The notes under the pieces were generated by a model. That model did no database searches. It saw only the letters and a program-made list of their open reading frames with translations, and had not been told where the DNA came from. Below are positions 46,108 through 57,496 of a stretch of DNA of 64,000 nt, piece after piece; positions within the stretch are counted from its first letter, which is position 1; the number at the start of each line of letters is the position of its first letter. The translations under genes were made by a program, and so were the position numbers. This DNA is from Megalobrama amblycephala (Eukaryota > Chordata > Actinopteri > Cypriniformes > Xenocyprididae), in NCBI RefSeq assembly GCF_018812025.1, contig NC_063061.1, forward strand, positions 5,197,796 through 5,261,795. The letters run 5' to 3'.

Positions 46108-47052
46108 CCGTATTGCAGCTTCATGTATTCTTTTTTATCATCACTTTAATGTGGGTAAGTTTTATTAAAAATAGCAACGTTTTGAACAAAAAGCTGAGAA
46201 AATAGTTTTTTTTCCCTCCAAAGACTACAACTTGCATAAACTATTCTTTTATTGCTTGTTTCTGCTCCTTTTTGCCTGTGTTTTGATCAGGAGATTCAGC
46301 ACTCTTTCAGAAGATGTGTAATAGCGCCCCCTACAGTATAACAGTGAAAACATGGAAAACTGGAAAATTCTCAAACATAAAATGCTTTACCCTGGGCAAA
46401 AAGCCATATGTTCACTGTGAAACACAGTAGAGTTTATTTATATGCATTTATGGTGAAATTACTACATTTTCGTGTCAATCCATGTTTATTTCTATGTTAA
46501 CAATGCGCTGTCACTTTAATTCAGTGTGTGCAGCACAGCAAAATAGACTTGGTGCGTAAACAATTGCTGCACTGCTGCAGACGCACCGCATCCGTGTGAA
46601 CACGCAAACACTGCAGAGTATGAACCTGGAGTTAAAGGGTTAGTTCACACAAAAATGAAAATTCTGCCATCATTTACTCAATGGAGGCCTCACTGAGCCA
46701 TCGGATTTAATCAGAAATATCTCAATTTGTGTTCTGAAGATGAACGAAGGTCTTGTACGACATGTAATAAAAAACAGAAGTACCTTTTAACCCCAATCAC
46801 TCTCCAGGCGCCAAAGCAAAATGTCTACTCACTTCTCCTAATGTGTGTGCACTAAATTGGATAAGTTAAATGCAGAGGACAAATACGAGTATGGGTTACA
46901 ATACTTATCATTCACGTCATGTCACTGTCACTTTCAATCTCAACTAAAATAGTGTGTGCATGCGCTGGGCCGCTGAAAAAGAAGCTTTGAAGTGTTTTTT
47001 ATTGAGTTGATCAGCAAGTCTGGCAAACAGTCATAAAACACCAAAGACATTC
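46108..47052. other. No gene seen; one dispersed repeat
   Basis: 46636-46770 is a rearranged relative of the repeat at 23101-23530 ('ggttagttcacacaaaaatg', 'cactgagccatcgga'). The rest is AT-rich without supported coding sequence. Confidence 0.5.
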
Positions 47053-47056
47053 TAAG

Positions 47057-48564
47057 TGTAACGAATGTAGCGGTTCGTACAGTTATTAATCAATTTATGG
47101 ATGAAATATGAATATAATAATTCATAAGGTTATGAATAAATTATGATTCATATATCAACCCAACGGGGAATTAAACATATATTGTGAATCAATTACAACG
47201 AATTATAATCAATTACATATATGATTAGTTCTGGTTTAATAATTATCTAGAGAAACTGTTCGTTTGTCCAGCAAACTAAGTCCCTCACAGAATATTATAA
47301 ACAGAGTTATTTTCTGGCCATGAAAATAACTAAAGCATAAAGCGATCGAAAAACGTTAAAGTGACTTGGGTTTTCAGCTGAAAGAACAAACAGAACAATC
47401 GAGCATGAATAACGTTTTAATATATGCAAACTACGAATACAGAGGTTATACATCTAAATATACAAGAAAATACACACCTATGTACAAGAATAGAAGTAGA
47501 GAAGGAAAGAGAGAAGGCAAGTAGCAAACTCACAACCAGTCCTAAGCCAGCACGGAAATCAGTTTCATCATCTAAGATTGAGAAACGGCAGTATACTTGC
47601 ATTGGTTGCGTGTGTCGAATTTCAGGTTAGCGCTGGTGCAGTTCGTTGGCTTCCTCCGTTCAGCGGGAAGGTTTGAACTGAGGACGAGAGTGAGTTTCGC
47701 TGGAAGATGGCGATCCCGAAGCTGAGCGCGGTGGCAGCGCGTGGTCACCGGAGAGGTCCGGGAAAAACGTGCACGAGATGCTCGTGAGACAATCGGGAGA
47801 GAACACACAAGAAATTGTGCGTCTTTGCTTTTATGACAGATAAGCCGACACACCTCCTTGAGGTGGGGTAGCCAATAACATGGGTGCAAAGTTGGCGGGA
47901 AAGCTTTCCCTTTGTTTTTGTCTTGCAAACTCATTTGCATGATTTACAAGGTTGGATTAGTGTTCATTTTCCTTCGAAGTACTATTAAAAATAGTACAAT
48001 GCATTTGTCAGCAGTGTGACATACATTATGGAATAAATCAGATGAACAGCTTTCAAAAGAATCTAGACTTGACATATAAACGAAACATGTAGAAGAAGTT
48101 ATGGTTTACAGACAAAATTACATTAATAGGAATGAAACTAGAATGGCTACAGTCATTTAAACTCTAAAATCTAAACACTAGGAAGCATATATGCACTTAA
48201 AATATAGCGGGTACACTTTGGCACAGTCATATCTTGAGAATAACTGTACATACCATCTCTAGGCATGTTTGTATATGTGTGTGTGTCTGTGTGTGTGTGT
48301 GGGGTGTGTGTGTGGAATTTGTCTGGTCAGTCTCTGGCGCTGAGTTTCTTGCCCACAACCGGGGGTTGATCCTTTGATGTTCCAAAAGCTAGGAAATTGG
48401 GTCCACTGTCTTACCTCGCCCAGGCCACAAAGATGTCAAATGGGCTCATCTTTGCAGACTGGTCGGAGCCGACTTAGTGATTAACGAACACAGTTCATCA
48501 GGTTAAAAGCATTCTGAAAACTCCAAAGTTTATTGATTGTCCTGATACATGTGCATATGCTACA
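47057..48564 (-). repeat. Element 3 3' LTR
   Basis: 1,508 bp, tgtaacgaatg ... gcatatgctaca. Contains a GT-rich microsatellite (48275-48313) that is 2 bp longer than in the other LTR, and one substitution near 47877. Otherwise the two LTRs look identical. Confidence 0.95.
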
Positions 48565-49434
48565 GACCCCCCTTCGGCCAACAAAGTCCCTGTGCGGACT
48601 TCGTTGGACGGTAACCAAGTTCGATGGCACATGGATCCGGATGGTCACGCAGCAGGTGGTTCCTACTCGTCCTTGAGGAGGGGCAGATAGGCACCTGTCC
48701 ATGGACTCTTGCATCCCTTTGATCCCTTGGGATAGGATGAAGGCCAGACCCAGGGCGAGTGCATACTTGATTGCCATGGAGAAGCAACGGACTGTGTTGG
48801 CAGCGGTCCAAGCGTGGGCTCTAGGTGAGCTGGTCAGGACAGGCAGTCGTGAAAGTGCTTGGCGGGCTGCATCGATGGGAGTACTGTCACTTAGCTGGGA
48901 CCCCCCTTTGTCAATCCTCAGTTCCAGTCCTGGATCTAAGGTGTGATGGTGATTCCTGGAGGAGGATGGGATTTCCAGTTCTGACTGGTCCTCTTTGCTT
49001 GAGAGACAGTACACTGCCAGATGGCTGCGGTGAAGGATGGAACCCAGGGGTACCTGGATCCACTTACTTGGATTGGGCAGGCTGACACGAGTGGCGGTGT
49101 TGTGCTGATGGTAGGTTAGGGTGGCAGCATGAGTGGGGGTGTGGACGAGCAGTGTCCCGATGACTTGGGTGCGAAGCTTGGCCTTGGCAGGGCAGCGTGT
49201 GTTGCTGGTCATGGGCTGCAACCGGCCCCTTCCTTCAGTGTGGTTTCTGAGGAAGAGCTGGTTAGGGGAGAAGTACGGAAAGTCTTTGGTGAAACTACGC
49301 CTGCAAAAGTGGGGAGCCAGGCACAGCCGTGGGTTGCTGTTGTGGTAGGCTACCACATCTGAGGTGTGTTTCTCGGCAGGGGTGTTACATTGCTGGGTAG
49401 ATTGAGAAGGACACCACCTGCTCAGGGTCGACAT
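48481..49434 (-). CDS. Element 3 ORF3, envelope-like
   Basis: A 317-residue frame overlapping the pol-like frame by 13 bp and ending inside the LTR. It is Pro/Ser/His-rich. A single strong hydrophobic segment (YALALGLAFILSQG) lies about 230 residues in and is preceded by THAATLTYHQHNTATRVSLP-type sequence. Position after pol, one membrane anchor near the end, and the preceding pol-frame tail with a helical LLTDLLREVSFSMDR region all fit a transmembrane envelope-like protein. No signal peptide or furin site is evident. Probably degenerate. An unrelated accessory protein cannot be excluded. Confidence 0.5.
   Translation of the reverse strand: MSTLSRWCPSQSTQQCNTPAEKHTSDVVAYHNSNPRLCLAPHFCRRSFTKDFPYFSPNQLFLRNHTEGRGRLQPMTSNTRCPAKAKLRTQVIGTLLVHTPTHAATLTYHQHNTATRVSLPNPSKWIQVPLGSILHRSHLAVYCLSSKEDQSELEIPSSSRNHHHTLDPGLELRIDKGGSQLSDSTPIDAARQALSRLPVLTSSPRAHAWTAANTVRCFSMAIKYALALGLAFILSQGIKGMQESMDRCLSAPPQGRVGTTCCVTIRIHVPSNLVTVQRSPHRDFVGRRGVCSICTCIRTINKLWSFQNAFNLMNCVR
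48565..48574 (-). promoter_or_regulatory. Element 3 polypurine tract
   Basis: On the minus strand AAGGGGGGTC lies directly before the 3' LTR, the expected position for the plus-strand primer. Confidence 0.7.
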
Positions 49435-51608
49435 TGACAGGGAGTCATGTCTTTGGGTCTGCCAGTAGCAAAGTCCAGCACAGTTTGTGTGGGATACTGA
49501 GGAATCCTATTCATAGCCACTCTGTCCATAGAGAAGCTAACTTCTCGCAGCAGGTCTGTCAACAAAGCTATAACCAGCTGATTCTGGGCAAAGTCATTCT
49601 GGAGGACTGTAAACAGTTGCTTCCTTGAGTTAGCCGTTTGGATCAGCAGGAAACTGTGAGTATAGAGAACCACCACAATACCTTTCCGGGATTTGCAGGT
49701 GGTTTGCAGGGTTTGGCTCTGTGTTGCGAGTTGTTCTCTCAGCTGTAGGCGGAGCTTGTTGCGATGCTGATGGGTGGAGTAGGCTGTGATGAGACTCGAG
49801 TCTCCTGGTTGGTACAGGTGCAGTGGCACCTGCCGTGCCATCAGTAGTTCCGTGGGGAACACCTGAGTTGACTCCTGTATGGTGTCTGTGATGGCCATGA
49901 GCATCAGAGGAGGTTTTACAGTCCAGTCTTTCTGGTCGACTGACCGTGGAAACGTGACTCCTCTGCGTTGCAGTGGAGCTCTGTGCTTTGGGTTTACAGT
50001 TTGGACTTGACAGCAAACCTGACATTCTCTGACATACTCTGCCACATCTTCCTGCATGCTGGGCCAGTACGCCACTTGTTTCAAAGTCTCATAAATAGTT
50101 CTGGTGCCCTGGTGTTTGGCACATGGTGTGTCGTGGGTGTATATCCGTTCACCCCCCTTTTGGCCCTGTGGCAGTACAAGCTTTGGGGCTGTGAGGACAT
50201 CAGGGACATACATTAGAAAGTTTACTCCCACACGTAGCATGTGGTTGGTCTTATGTAGTCGTTTGTGGCCAGGGGCCGTCGTGGGACCAGATGCCGTGAA
50301 CGGGAGGTTGGAGGGGTATGAGTGGTGGTGCAAAACATTTCGCCTGGAAGTGTTGGCAAGTTTGGTTGTTAGTGGCAGTGGCAGTAAGGCGGGAAATGTT
50401 GCAGGAACAGTCCGCTGGCCGCGGGTTGTTGTTGCCACACTAAGGGTGGGTGAATGGGGTGGGTGTGACCATAGCTTGTTATGCAGGGTGCCAGTCTTGG
50501 CAAGGGCATTAGTTTGGTCGTTCACGCCTTTGCCACACAATGGTTGCTTTAAGCGTCTTTTCACCTTTTCCCCGTAAGTGATCGTGTCGTGTGTTTGGGT
50601 GATGTCATCACGTGTTTGGAACATGTGTTGATGTTTCACCGGCATGTTGTGTTTAGTTTTGGAACCAGTCTGTTTCCAGCTCGGAAGATGGCATGTGAAA
50701 CCACGGCTGGCATAGTGTGAGTCTGTGCACATGAGTTCTCTGATGTTATGGACAGAGGAGACTTGAAGGATTATGAGGGTAGCTGCTGCTTCACCATACT
50801 GACATGACTGGGGACCCCATCTGCTGTTCTTTCGGTGGCAGGGTTGGTTGTTTAACCATCGTACCCCTGCACTTGCCTGTAGGATGCCCTCATGGATGTC
50901 GAATTGTCCATCGACGTAGGCTGTGGGTATTCTTTGGCACGCATTCTCTTTGAGGTACCTGTGACAGGTTGGTTGCTGTTGTTGGGGTACCTTTATCTTA
51001 AGTGTCAACGCTGGTGTGCTGTTATAGCAGTTTTGGCAGGCAGCTGAATCTCCGCTCCGTGCAGACTTGTGCTTTCTGGCACGACGTGGCAGTGGCACTT
51101 GCTGGTTTGACATCCTGAAGTCAATGGTGGGTTGCCACTTGTTGTCTGGTTTGACAATGGACCAGATGGGGACTGAATAGGTGCTGTTGCATGGGCAGAT
51201 AACACCTTTTCCTTCTGTTGAATGAACAAACTCCCGCACTGGTTCATGTGGGGCGATGTGACCTTTGTACTGCCTGATGAAGGTGGCAGGAGCATTTGGG
51301 TGCGTTGCACCCTGCACTGTGTGAAGTTTAGTGAGACCACAGCATAAAAAGTCTTTGTCAAATGTCCCTCTGAATTTGTTCAAGACGTTTCTGAGTCTTT
51401 GACAGTCTGCGTCATTCTTTAGGGCACTTGCATCTTTCTGGATCTGTTGGCGTTTAGGCTCAAACCTTGGGAATGGCTCTGTTGTTGTGGTGTTAGCTGT
51501 CAGGTTGGCTGTCAGAGGTGCAGCGCCTTTTTGAGTTTCACAGGCAGGCTGGTCAGAGACTGTGGGTACTGCAAGGTGTTTGTCCTCCATCAGCTCCGTT
51601 CTGCGCAC
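49422..51608 (-). CDS. Element 3 pol-like frame without catalytic cores
   Basis: 728 residues without a stop. Order: RT fingers (STYSVPIWSIVKPDNKWQPT, IDFRMSN), then a gap where the palm with YxDD should be. RNase H follows with all four acidic positions suggested (AYVDGQ, QYGEAAATL, MCTDSHYA, GVNDQTNALAK). Then the integrase HHCC finger (HDTPCAKHQGTRTI ... ECQVCCQ). The integrase D,D,E core is absent. Text typical of the region after the core (FPTELLMARQVPLHLYQPGD) resumes, and the frame ends with a helical segment that seems to belong to the envelope-like gene. Overlaps the gag frame by 56 bp. It looks like an internally deleted, frame-preserving derivative. Confidence 0.75.
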   Translation of the reverse strand: MRRTELMEDKHLAVPTVSDQPACETQKGAAPLTANLTANTTTTEPFPRFEPKRQQIQKDASALKNDADCQRLRNVLNKFRGTFDKDFLCCGLTKLHTVQGATHPNAPATFIRQYKGHIAPHEPVREFVHSTEGKGVICPCNSTYSVPIWSIVKPDNKWQPTIDFRMSNQQVPLPRRARKHKSARSGDSAACQNCYNSTPALTLKIKVPQQQQPTCHRYLKENACQRIPTAYVDGQFDIHEGILQASAGVRWLNNQPCHRKNSRWGPQSCQYGEAAATLIILQVSSVHNIRELMCTDSHYASRGFTCHLPSWKQTGSKTKHNMPVKHQHMFQTRDDITQTHDTITYGEKVKRRLKQPLCGKGVNDQTNALAKTGTLHNKLWSHPPHSPTLSVATTTRGQRTVPATFPALLPLPLTTKLANTSRRNVLHHHSYPSNLPFTASGPTTAPGHKRLHKTNHMLRVGVNFLMYVPDVLTAPKLVLPQGQKGGERIYTHDTPCAKHQGTRTIYETLKQVAYWPSMQEDVAEYVRECQVCCQVQTVNPKHRAPLQRRGVTFPRSVDQKDWTVKPPLMLMAITDTIQESTQVFPTELLMARQVPLHLYQPGDSSLITAYSTHQHRNKLRLQLREQLATQSQTLQTTCKSRKGIVVVLYTHSFLLIQTANSRKQLFTVLQNDFAQNQLVIALLTDLLREVSFSMDRVAMNRIPQYPTQTVLDFATGRPKDMTPCQCRP

Positions 51609-53913
51609 CTGTGTTGTGGGTACCAGTTTGATGGGAGTGATGGAGATGCTCTTGAACGGATGCCGTGAAACTTGTGTTGCTTAAGCTTCCTTCTGGGGCC
51701 ATGGCAGCTGGTATTAAGTTAATGACTGTTAACCTGAGTTCAAAGTCATAGGGGCCGTGGTCCATTATCCATTCTAGATGGTAGGCTTTGGGAATGCTGA
51801 TGTCTGTGACCATGCATTCGTTGAGCCAACCGTGGACTACATAGGATGACACTTCAGTTAGGGGTGTGGCTTTTAGAGTGAGTCCAAGTTCCACGCCTTC
51901 AGGTGAAAGTGTGAAGGATGCTGGCATGTGGCTTAGGGTTTGACCACATTGCCTGTTGAGCCAAACAGCACCCCCTTTGGTGTAAGGTGGTACTACAGTT
52001 TCCTGTGTGTGGAGCCAAACAGCACCCCCTTTGGTGTAAGGTGGTACTACAGTTTCCTGTATGTGGATCAGGATGCAGACCTCTTGGGTGGTCTGGCCTG
52101 ACAGGAAGTTGGCAGTGTTGACAGGAACAACAGGAAGCTGTACAGTCATTGGGGCCCACAACAACTCATTTGCACGGTCCGTGTGAGCATTAGAGTGCAT
52201 CAGGAGGTCTGGAAGGACCAGGAAGTGATGGGTTGAATGCCGGTGGTTCCATTTGAAGTTCAAAACACAGATGTACTTGACAGTCATCATGGTTGGCAGA
52301 CGAAAGTCTAGTGGAAAGTGTGTTTGCTTGTTGACAAATGGGAGGTCCGGTGTCCCTTCACTGAGAGCACTTAACAGCGTGTGGCTGAAGGCTGAGTTGT
52401 CTGCCCACAGTGTGAGAATAATATCTGTTGTAGTTACATCATTCAGCTGTGAGTCTGTCGTGGCCTTGGAGCAGAGGGAGTTACAGTCTATGGTGAGTTG
52501 AAGTACGCCGGGTAGCGAACTTGAACTGTGCTCTGAGACGGGGTTCCCGCGGTTAGCTGGGAGATTTCCTGCGACCTCTGTGACCTGACCGTCTGGCTCA
52601 GGTGGTCTGGGTGACTGGGAAGGCAGAAGTTCACACACTTGAGCCCAGATTTTCAGCGGTCTGGCATTCAATAAGGGCTCAAAACAGTCTAGCAGGTCTT
52701 TGTGGGTGAAACAGAGAAACGTGTCCATTTGCGCTACGCACACAGGAGGTACCAGGCTCACTCGACCAATGGTGTGGTGCGTGGGAGCTGTGTGTTCAAG
52801 ATGGACCTCATTTGGACTGTGCGACTGCACATTCAGCTCACATCTTTGTGACTTGAGAGTCTGATTTTGTCTTTCAGCTTCATTTCTCAGTCTTTCAAAA
52901 AGGTAAGGACAGGTTTCTGGGCAGTGATCGGAGCCTGGATAACTGGTTGGATTTTCTACAGTCCCTTTAGACGCAGTTCTCTGCTTGGCTTGAGCTTCGT
53001 TGACCAAGTCTCGCAGCTGCTGAATAGACATGCTGCGTGAGCAGGCCAAGGCTGCCAGATGATCACTCACCGCAGGGTGCAGCTCTCGGAGAAGCAGAGT
53101 GTTGAAGATGAAATCTTCCTCCATTGCTGGCTGACCACGTGCTCTGAAGTAGGCCATTTGCAGTCGGCTGTAGCAAGTGTATGGGTTTTTCAGTCTGCCC
53201 CGTTTTAGGTCCATGGCAGCAGGGAGCCCTTGATCTGATGCAGGGTCAGAAAGCTTTTGGATCAGAGCCTGTCGCAGGTGCTGGCAGTTGGATGTGACAG
53301 CTCCCGGCAAAGTTTCTTGGCCGCTGGACGTTTTGGGCAGTGGACTTTTAACCCCATTTGGAATTAGGGCTTCTTGACTGGTTAGGGGAAACTCTGTGAT
53401 GTGTGTTTCCCCTCCCATGCCACTTTTCAGTTCTCTGTAACCAGTGTCAAGTTCATTCACATAGTCTCTTTGTTGTTTCGGAGCCATAACTCCTTTCTGG
53501 GCCTGTTTGAGATGATTTTCACAGGTCAGGGATTTGGTGTGTCTGTCTTTCGGCTTAGTCTCTGCTTTGGCTAGGGGAGCTTCGCTGTGTTGGAGTTTTT
53601 CAGTCAGTTCTCTACGCTCCACCTCCAGGTGGAGCTCTGCAAGGGCTTTTTGAAGTCTTTGCAGCTCCTCCTGTAGCTCAGGTTTGGATTCATCCGCTGT
53701 CCAACGCTGGTCCTGGGTCTCGACGAGTCGCTGATCGTGGTGACGATGAATCTGGGCCTGATTCCTCCGGGCATCCTCCGCCTGGAGCTTGAGGTTGTGG
53801 GCGATGGCTCGGATGACTTTCGCCCATTCTTTGTAGCTCGGCGTCGGATCGTGGGCCATCAGTCGTTTCAGGTTGTCGTCCAGCTGCTCGTTGCTTGGGT
53901 GCTGGGGATCCAC
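51553..53913 (-). CDS. Element 3 gag-like frame
   Basis: 786 residues. The N-terminus (MDPQHPSNEQLDDNLKRL) is followed by a charged coiled-coil region at about 50-110 (LQEELQRLQKALAELHLEVE). Next is a capsid-like helical region with LRQALIQKLSDPASD, NPYTCYSRLQMAYFRARG and LRELHPAVSDHLAALA, as in retroviral and spuma-like Gag. A cysteine pair (DHCPETCPYLFERL) could be a zinc-knuckle relic. The C-terminal third may contain a degenerate protease region, but no DTG or DSG was seen. An exact 18-residue tandem duplication (QETVVPPYTKGGAVWL) lies at 51961-52068. Confidence 0.7.
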   Translation of the reverse strand: MDPQHPSNEQLDDNLKRLMAHDPTPSYKEWAKVIRAIAHNLKLQAEDARRNQAQIHRHHDQRLVETQDQRWTADESKPELQEELQRLQKALAELHLEVERRELTEKLQHSEAPLAKAETKPKDRHTKSLTCENHLKQAQKGVMAPKQQRDYVNELDTGYRELKSGMGGETHITEFPLTSQEALIPNGVKSPLPKTSSGQETLPGAVTSNCQHLRQALIQKLSDPASDQGLPAAMDLKRGRLKNPYTCYSRLQMAYFRARGQPAMEEDFIFNTLLLRELHPAVSDHLAALACSRSMSIQQLRDLVNEAQAKQRTASKGTVENPTSYPGSDHCPETCPYLFERLRNEAERQNQTLKSQRCELNVQSHSPNEVHLEHTAPTHHTIGRVSLVPPVCVAQMDTFLCFTHKDLLDCFEPLLNARPLKIWAQVCELLPSQSPRPPEPDGQVTEVAGNLPANRGNPVSEHSSSSLPGVLQLTIDCNSLCSKATTDSQLNDVTTTDIILTLWADNSAFSHTLLSALSEGTPDLPFVNKQTHFPLDFRLPTMMTVKYICVLNFKWNHRHSTHHFLVLPDLLMHSNAHTDRANELLWAPMTVQLPVVPVNTANFLSGQTTQEVCILIHIQETVVPPYTKGGAVWLHTQETVVPPYTKGGAVWLNRQCGQTLSHMPASFTLSPEGVELGLTLKATPLTEVSSYVVHGWLNECMVTDISIPKAYHLEWIMDHGPYDFELRLTVINLIPAAMAPEGSLSNTSFTASVQEHLHHSHQTGTHNTGAQNGADGGQTPCSTHSL
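51961..52068 (-). repeat. 54-bp tandem duplication
   Basis: Two copies of a 54-bp unit with two differences ('gtgtgtgg' against 'gtatgtgg'), in frame within the gag-like gene. A recent duplication that keeps the reading frame. Confidence 0.9.
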
Positions 53914-56900
53914 AGCGGTCGTTGGGCAGGAACGTGCTGGTCAGGGAGCCCAACCAGGTCTTGAGTCGGTCCCCGTGGGTGCTGGGGCTGGCTGCTCTGA
54001 ACACGTTAGCTTGCTGTTGGCGAGAGAAAGACAGCACAAACAGAACCAATGCAAGCACGCGCAGAACTAACGACTTATAATAATGCATGATTATATAATT
54101 CTTTGGTTTGGTTCCAGTTAACTGGTGCAGACAGTTAGTGGAATGTAGGCTAGACACTTAATTGTCGATAGCCAAAAGGACCACGCGGGTCAATTTGTGT
54201 GGGTGAGTGCCGGATTTAAACAAAGAATTTGACAGGCGGTAGCCCTAAGAGTCCTTTGATGACTCTCGCTGCTCGGTCGTCTATCTATTACTCAGTTTTC
54301 CGTGATGGCTCTCACAGGCTCTGCTTTTACATGAACTGAAAGAAACAAACACAGTAGAAGAAGCAAAACAGAACAGGGTGGATGCAATTAAATAAGAAAT
54401 AGAGCAGTAAACAAATAGAAAGGAATAAAAAATAGAATAGCAATAAACTAAAACAGAAGGGCTAGAGGGGAGAAGTGAAACTTAAACTTCCTATTCCAGC
54501 TGGGTTTATGACGGTGTCAGGCGAGTGCACTGTTGCGTCATAAAACCTAGAGGGATGGTATGGATCGAGAGCATTAGGGTTGGCCCGCACCTGAAGTAAT
54601 TGAAGAATATGTAATATTCTGTGGCTTTCAATTAGGTGAAGTGACTGTATGTCACTAATTTAGGCCTGGGTGAATTGTGGGTGCTCAGACAAGAACTCAA
54701 TGGCAGGCAACCTTTCCTCGACGTTCAAACACTCCACTGCGGTGTCCGTGGTCACCTGTCCCCTTTGTAACACGGTGCAACCTCTCAAACAGGGAACATC
54801 AGCACAATTGCGCACTTCGGCAAGGTATTTGCGCCAACGGCCCGAGTGACCAGTCAAAATTGAGTTTTCCCTGAACCCAGAGTCTGTCCCCTTTACGGGC
54901 AGTTACTCCAAACGGGCGGTTCTGTCGTGCAGAAGCCTGAGCAGGGAAATTAAACAAAATTGCCGTTTGTTGTCACTTTGGGTCTCGTTGCCTCCCTGTA
55001 CCTGATACACAACTCGCCGATGTCCTTGCGTGTTGCCCGTGATACGAGGTCAGAATGTCCACGATTCACACACGGTTAGTGTAAGACACGCTAGGCTAGG
55101 CAGTTCCACTCACTGGAACTCACTGGAGCAACCGTCAGCTCACCACCAGGCGGCAAAGGGCCTTATCTGCAAGTGCACAAACAGTCAGGTAAACACGACT
55201 TAATTGTAAATTTAAATCTCAATTTAAATCTTGTTTAAATAGAATTTAAATAATTAAGTGTGTAGGATAAAAGAATATGGGTCTAAAATGAACTAGCTAG
55301 AAGCAGAACAAAAGTAAAAATAAAATAAAACAAAAACAAATCAGATGCACTTGATTCAAATTTGAATTAAACTCTGTTCAATTTAATTTAAATGAGTGCA
55401 TAGAATAACAGAACGGGAAAAAGAAAGGAGAAAGCCTTCCCTATTTGTAAGTTTCCTTGAAGAGAATTGCTTCTTTTATGAGCAAAATGCCAACTGATTG
55501 ACACTACTTAATTTTAAAATTCAATTAAATGTTATTTAATTAAATTTAAAATAAGTGTATGAAATAAGGGAGGCTTGGGTGTGCGTGAATGTTATTACTT
55601 GCCAGCAATAACAAACAGGACACAGGGCTAAGAGTGAATAAAATAAAACATTAAGTAATAAAAGGGAATGAATTTCCAAAGTAAAACTAAAGAAGTAACT
55701 TGAGAGAAAGAGAGAGAAAAGACAAAAAGGGAATAGATGAAATAAAACAAAGTAGAATAAAAATAAAATAAATAAATAAAATAAAATAAAATAGAGTAGA
55801 TCTGTGAATACAGGAAAAGAATGCAAGGAAAAGAGAATTGACTTATCTGGCAGTGTCCACCAGGGGGCGCACTCTCAGAAAGTGACTTCTCTTGTTGGAA
55901 GGGAAAGTTAATTTAAATTAAAAATTTAAACGTGTTTAAATTAAATTTAAATCAGTAAAACCACATTCCAACAACGATTGGAAAGCATAACCACCAAAAG
56001 CAAATTACTTTTACAACTCCCCGCAGTATAGAGAAGCAAAGATAATTTGGAGATATAATTTCAGTTCAAAGTATGGAGCGGCTTTAACTCAGAACGTCCA
56101 CGCGGTGGCGTCAATGAGTCCACACAACCAATAAGTAGGGAGGGGTGGCACACCTGAGCAGACTGCCCTCTGGCGTCTGGTCAGAGTTACTGCATCCCCT
56201 TTCTTTAATTCGTGATATAAAAACCAACGCGCTTGTGGGGGTTCTGGCCCTTACGCTGTTTTAACTGCACGATCACGATTACAACTAATAAATATATATG
56301 TACCGTTTTACTCACGGGTACACAACTCTGGGAATCAGTCCCTTTGGTGCAACTTTAATGCACGCGAATACGTAACTTTTGCGGGATTGCTTCGCCGCTG
56401 TTACTAATCAACATTGGATCAGGATGCTGATATAGCTCCAAACTCTCACACATCAATCGTTAAAGCAGATGACTGCTCTCCGATTAGATTTGTAAGGGGG
56501 ATCACGTGTTTGGTTAGCTAGGCCGAACGACGTAACCCAGGAGCGCCAACTATTGTGAATTATTTGGACGACACAATTAATTCAGATTTAATAGTGGCAG
56601 ATACTGATAAGGCCTTTTTAGAGATAGATGGGAGAAACTCGTCCCACAACCTCGTTTCAAAACGCGTTGAATACGATTCAATTCGTCAATTCAAGCGGAA
56701 ATTAATATTCAAACTGTAACTTACTGCAAAGATTGTCGTCCTTCACAGATACGAGCTTGAAATATCAATAGACTGCAGTGTATTTCACGGTCAACCAAGG
56801 CTAGGCCTGCAGTGTTTTTAGACACAAACAGCAGCTTGTTAACGGTGCGTAGTGAGGACCCGTGCGTCTTCTCACTGAAATAAAGCGCGCATGTACATTA

Positions 56901-56960
56901 CATCATACAAAACTATTCTACATTGCTCTTTTACCGAAAACCAAGTTTAAAACGTTGCTC
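53914..56960 (-). other. Element 3 long leader
   Basis: About 3 kb between primer site and gag, unusually long. It contains a frame at 54857-54660 on the minus strand (SGRWRKYLAEVRNCADVP, VECLNVEERLPAIEFLS) and, just upstream in another frame, RPFGVTARKGDRLWVQGK, which together look like one frameshifted small protein. 55200-55960 is very AT-rich, with repeated 'ttaaatttaaa' and 'aaataaaata'. Near 56545-56570 the minus strand reads cacaatagTTGGCGCTCCTGGG, reminiscent of an LTR end plus primer site. No other gene was recognised. Confidence 0.45.
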
Positions 56961-56977
56961 GCGAATCCTCCACCAAA
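56961..56977 (-). promoter_or_regulatory. Element 3 primer-binding site
   Basis: The minus strand reads TTTGGTGGAGGATTCGC eight bases inside the 5' LTR end. TGGTGGAG-type sites are common in vertebrate Ty3/Gypsy-like and related elements. The tRNA was not assigned. Confidence 0.65.
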
Positions 56978-57496
56978 TAATATATGTAACGAATGTAGCG
57001 GTTCGTACAGTTATTAATCAATTTATGGATGAAATATGAATATAATAATTCATAAGGTTATGAATAAATTATGATTCATATATCAACCCAACGGGGAATT
57101 AAACATATATTGTGAATCAATTACAACGAATTATAATCAATTACATATATGATTAGTTCTGGTTTAATAATTATCTAGAGAAACTGTTCGTTTGTCCAGC
57201 AAACTAAGTCCCTCACAGAATATTATAAACAGAGTTATTTTCTGGCCATGAAAATAACTAAAGCATAAAGCGATCGAAAAACGTTAAAGTGACTTGGGTT
57301 TTCAGCTGAAAGAACAAACAGAACAATCGAGCATGAATAACGTTTTAATATATGCAAACTACGAATACAGAGGTTATACATCTAAATATACAAGAAAATA
57401 CACACCTATGTGTCAGGGTTCTGTCACTTCGGTCTAGTTAATTTCTTGGTTTTGTGACAGAGCTCTGACACTCCCGTTCTTGTCGTGTTTTTGTGT

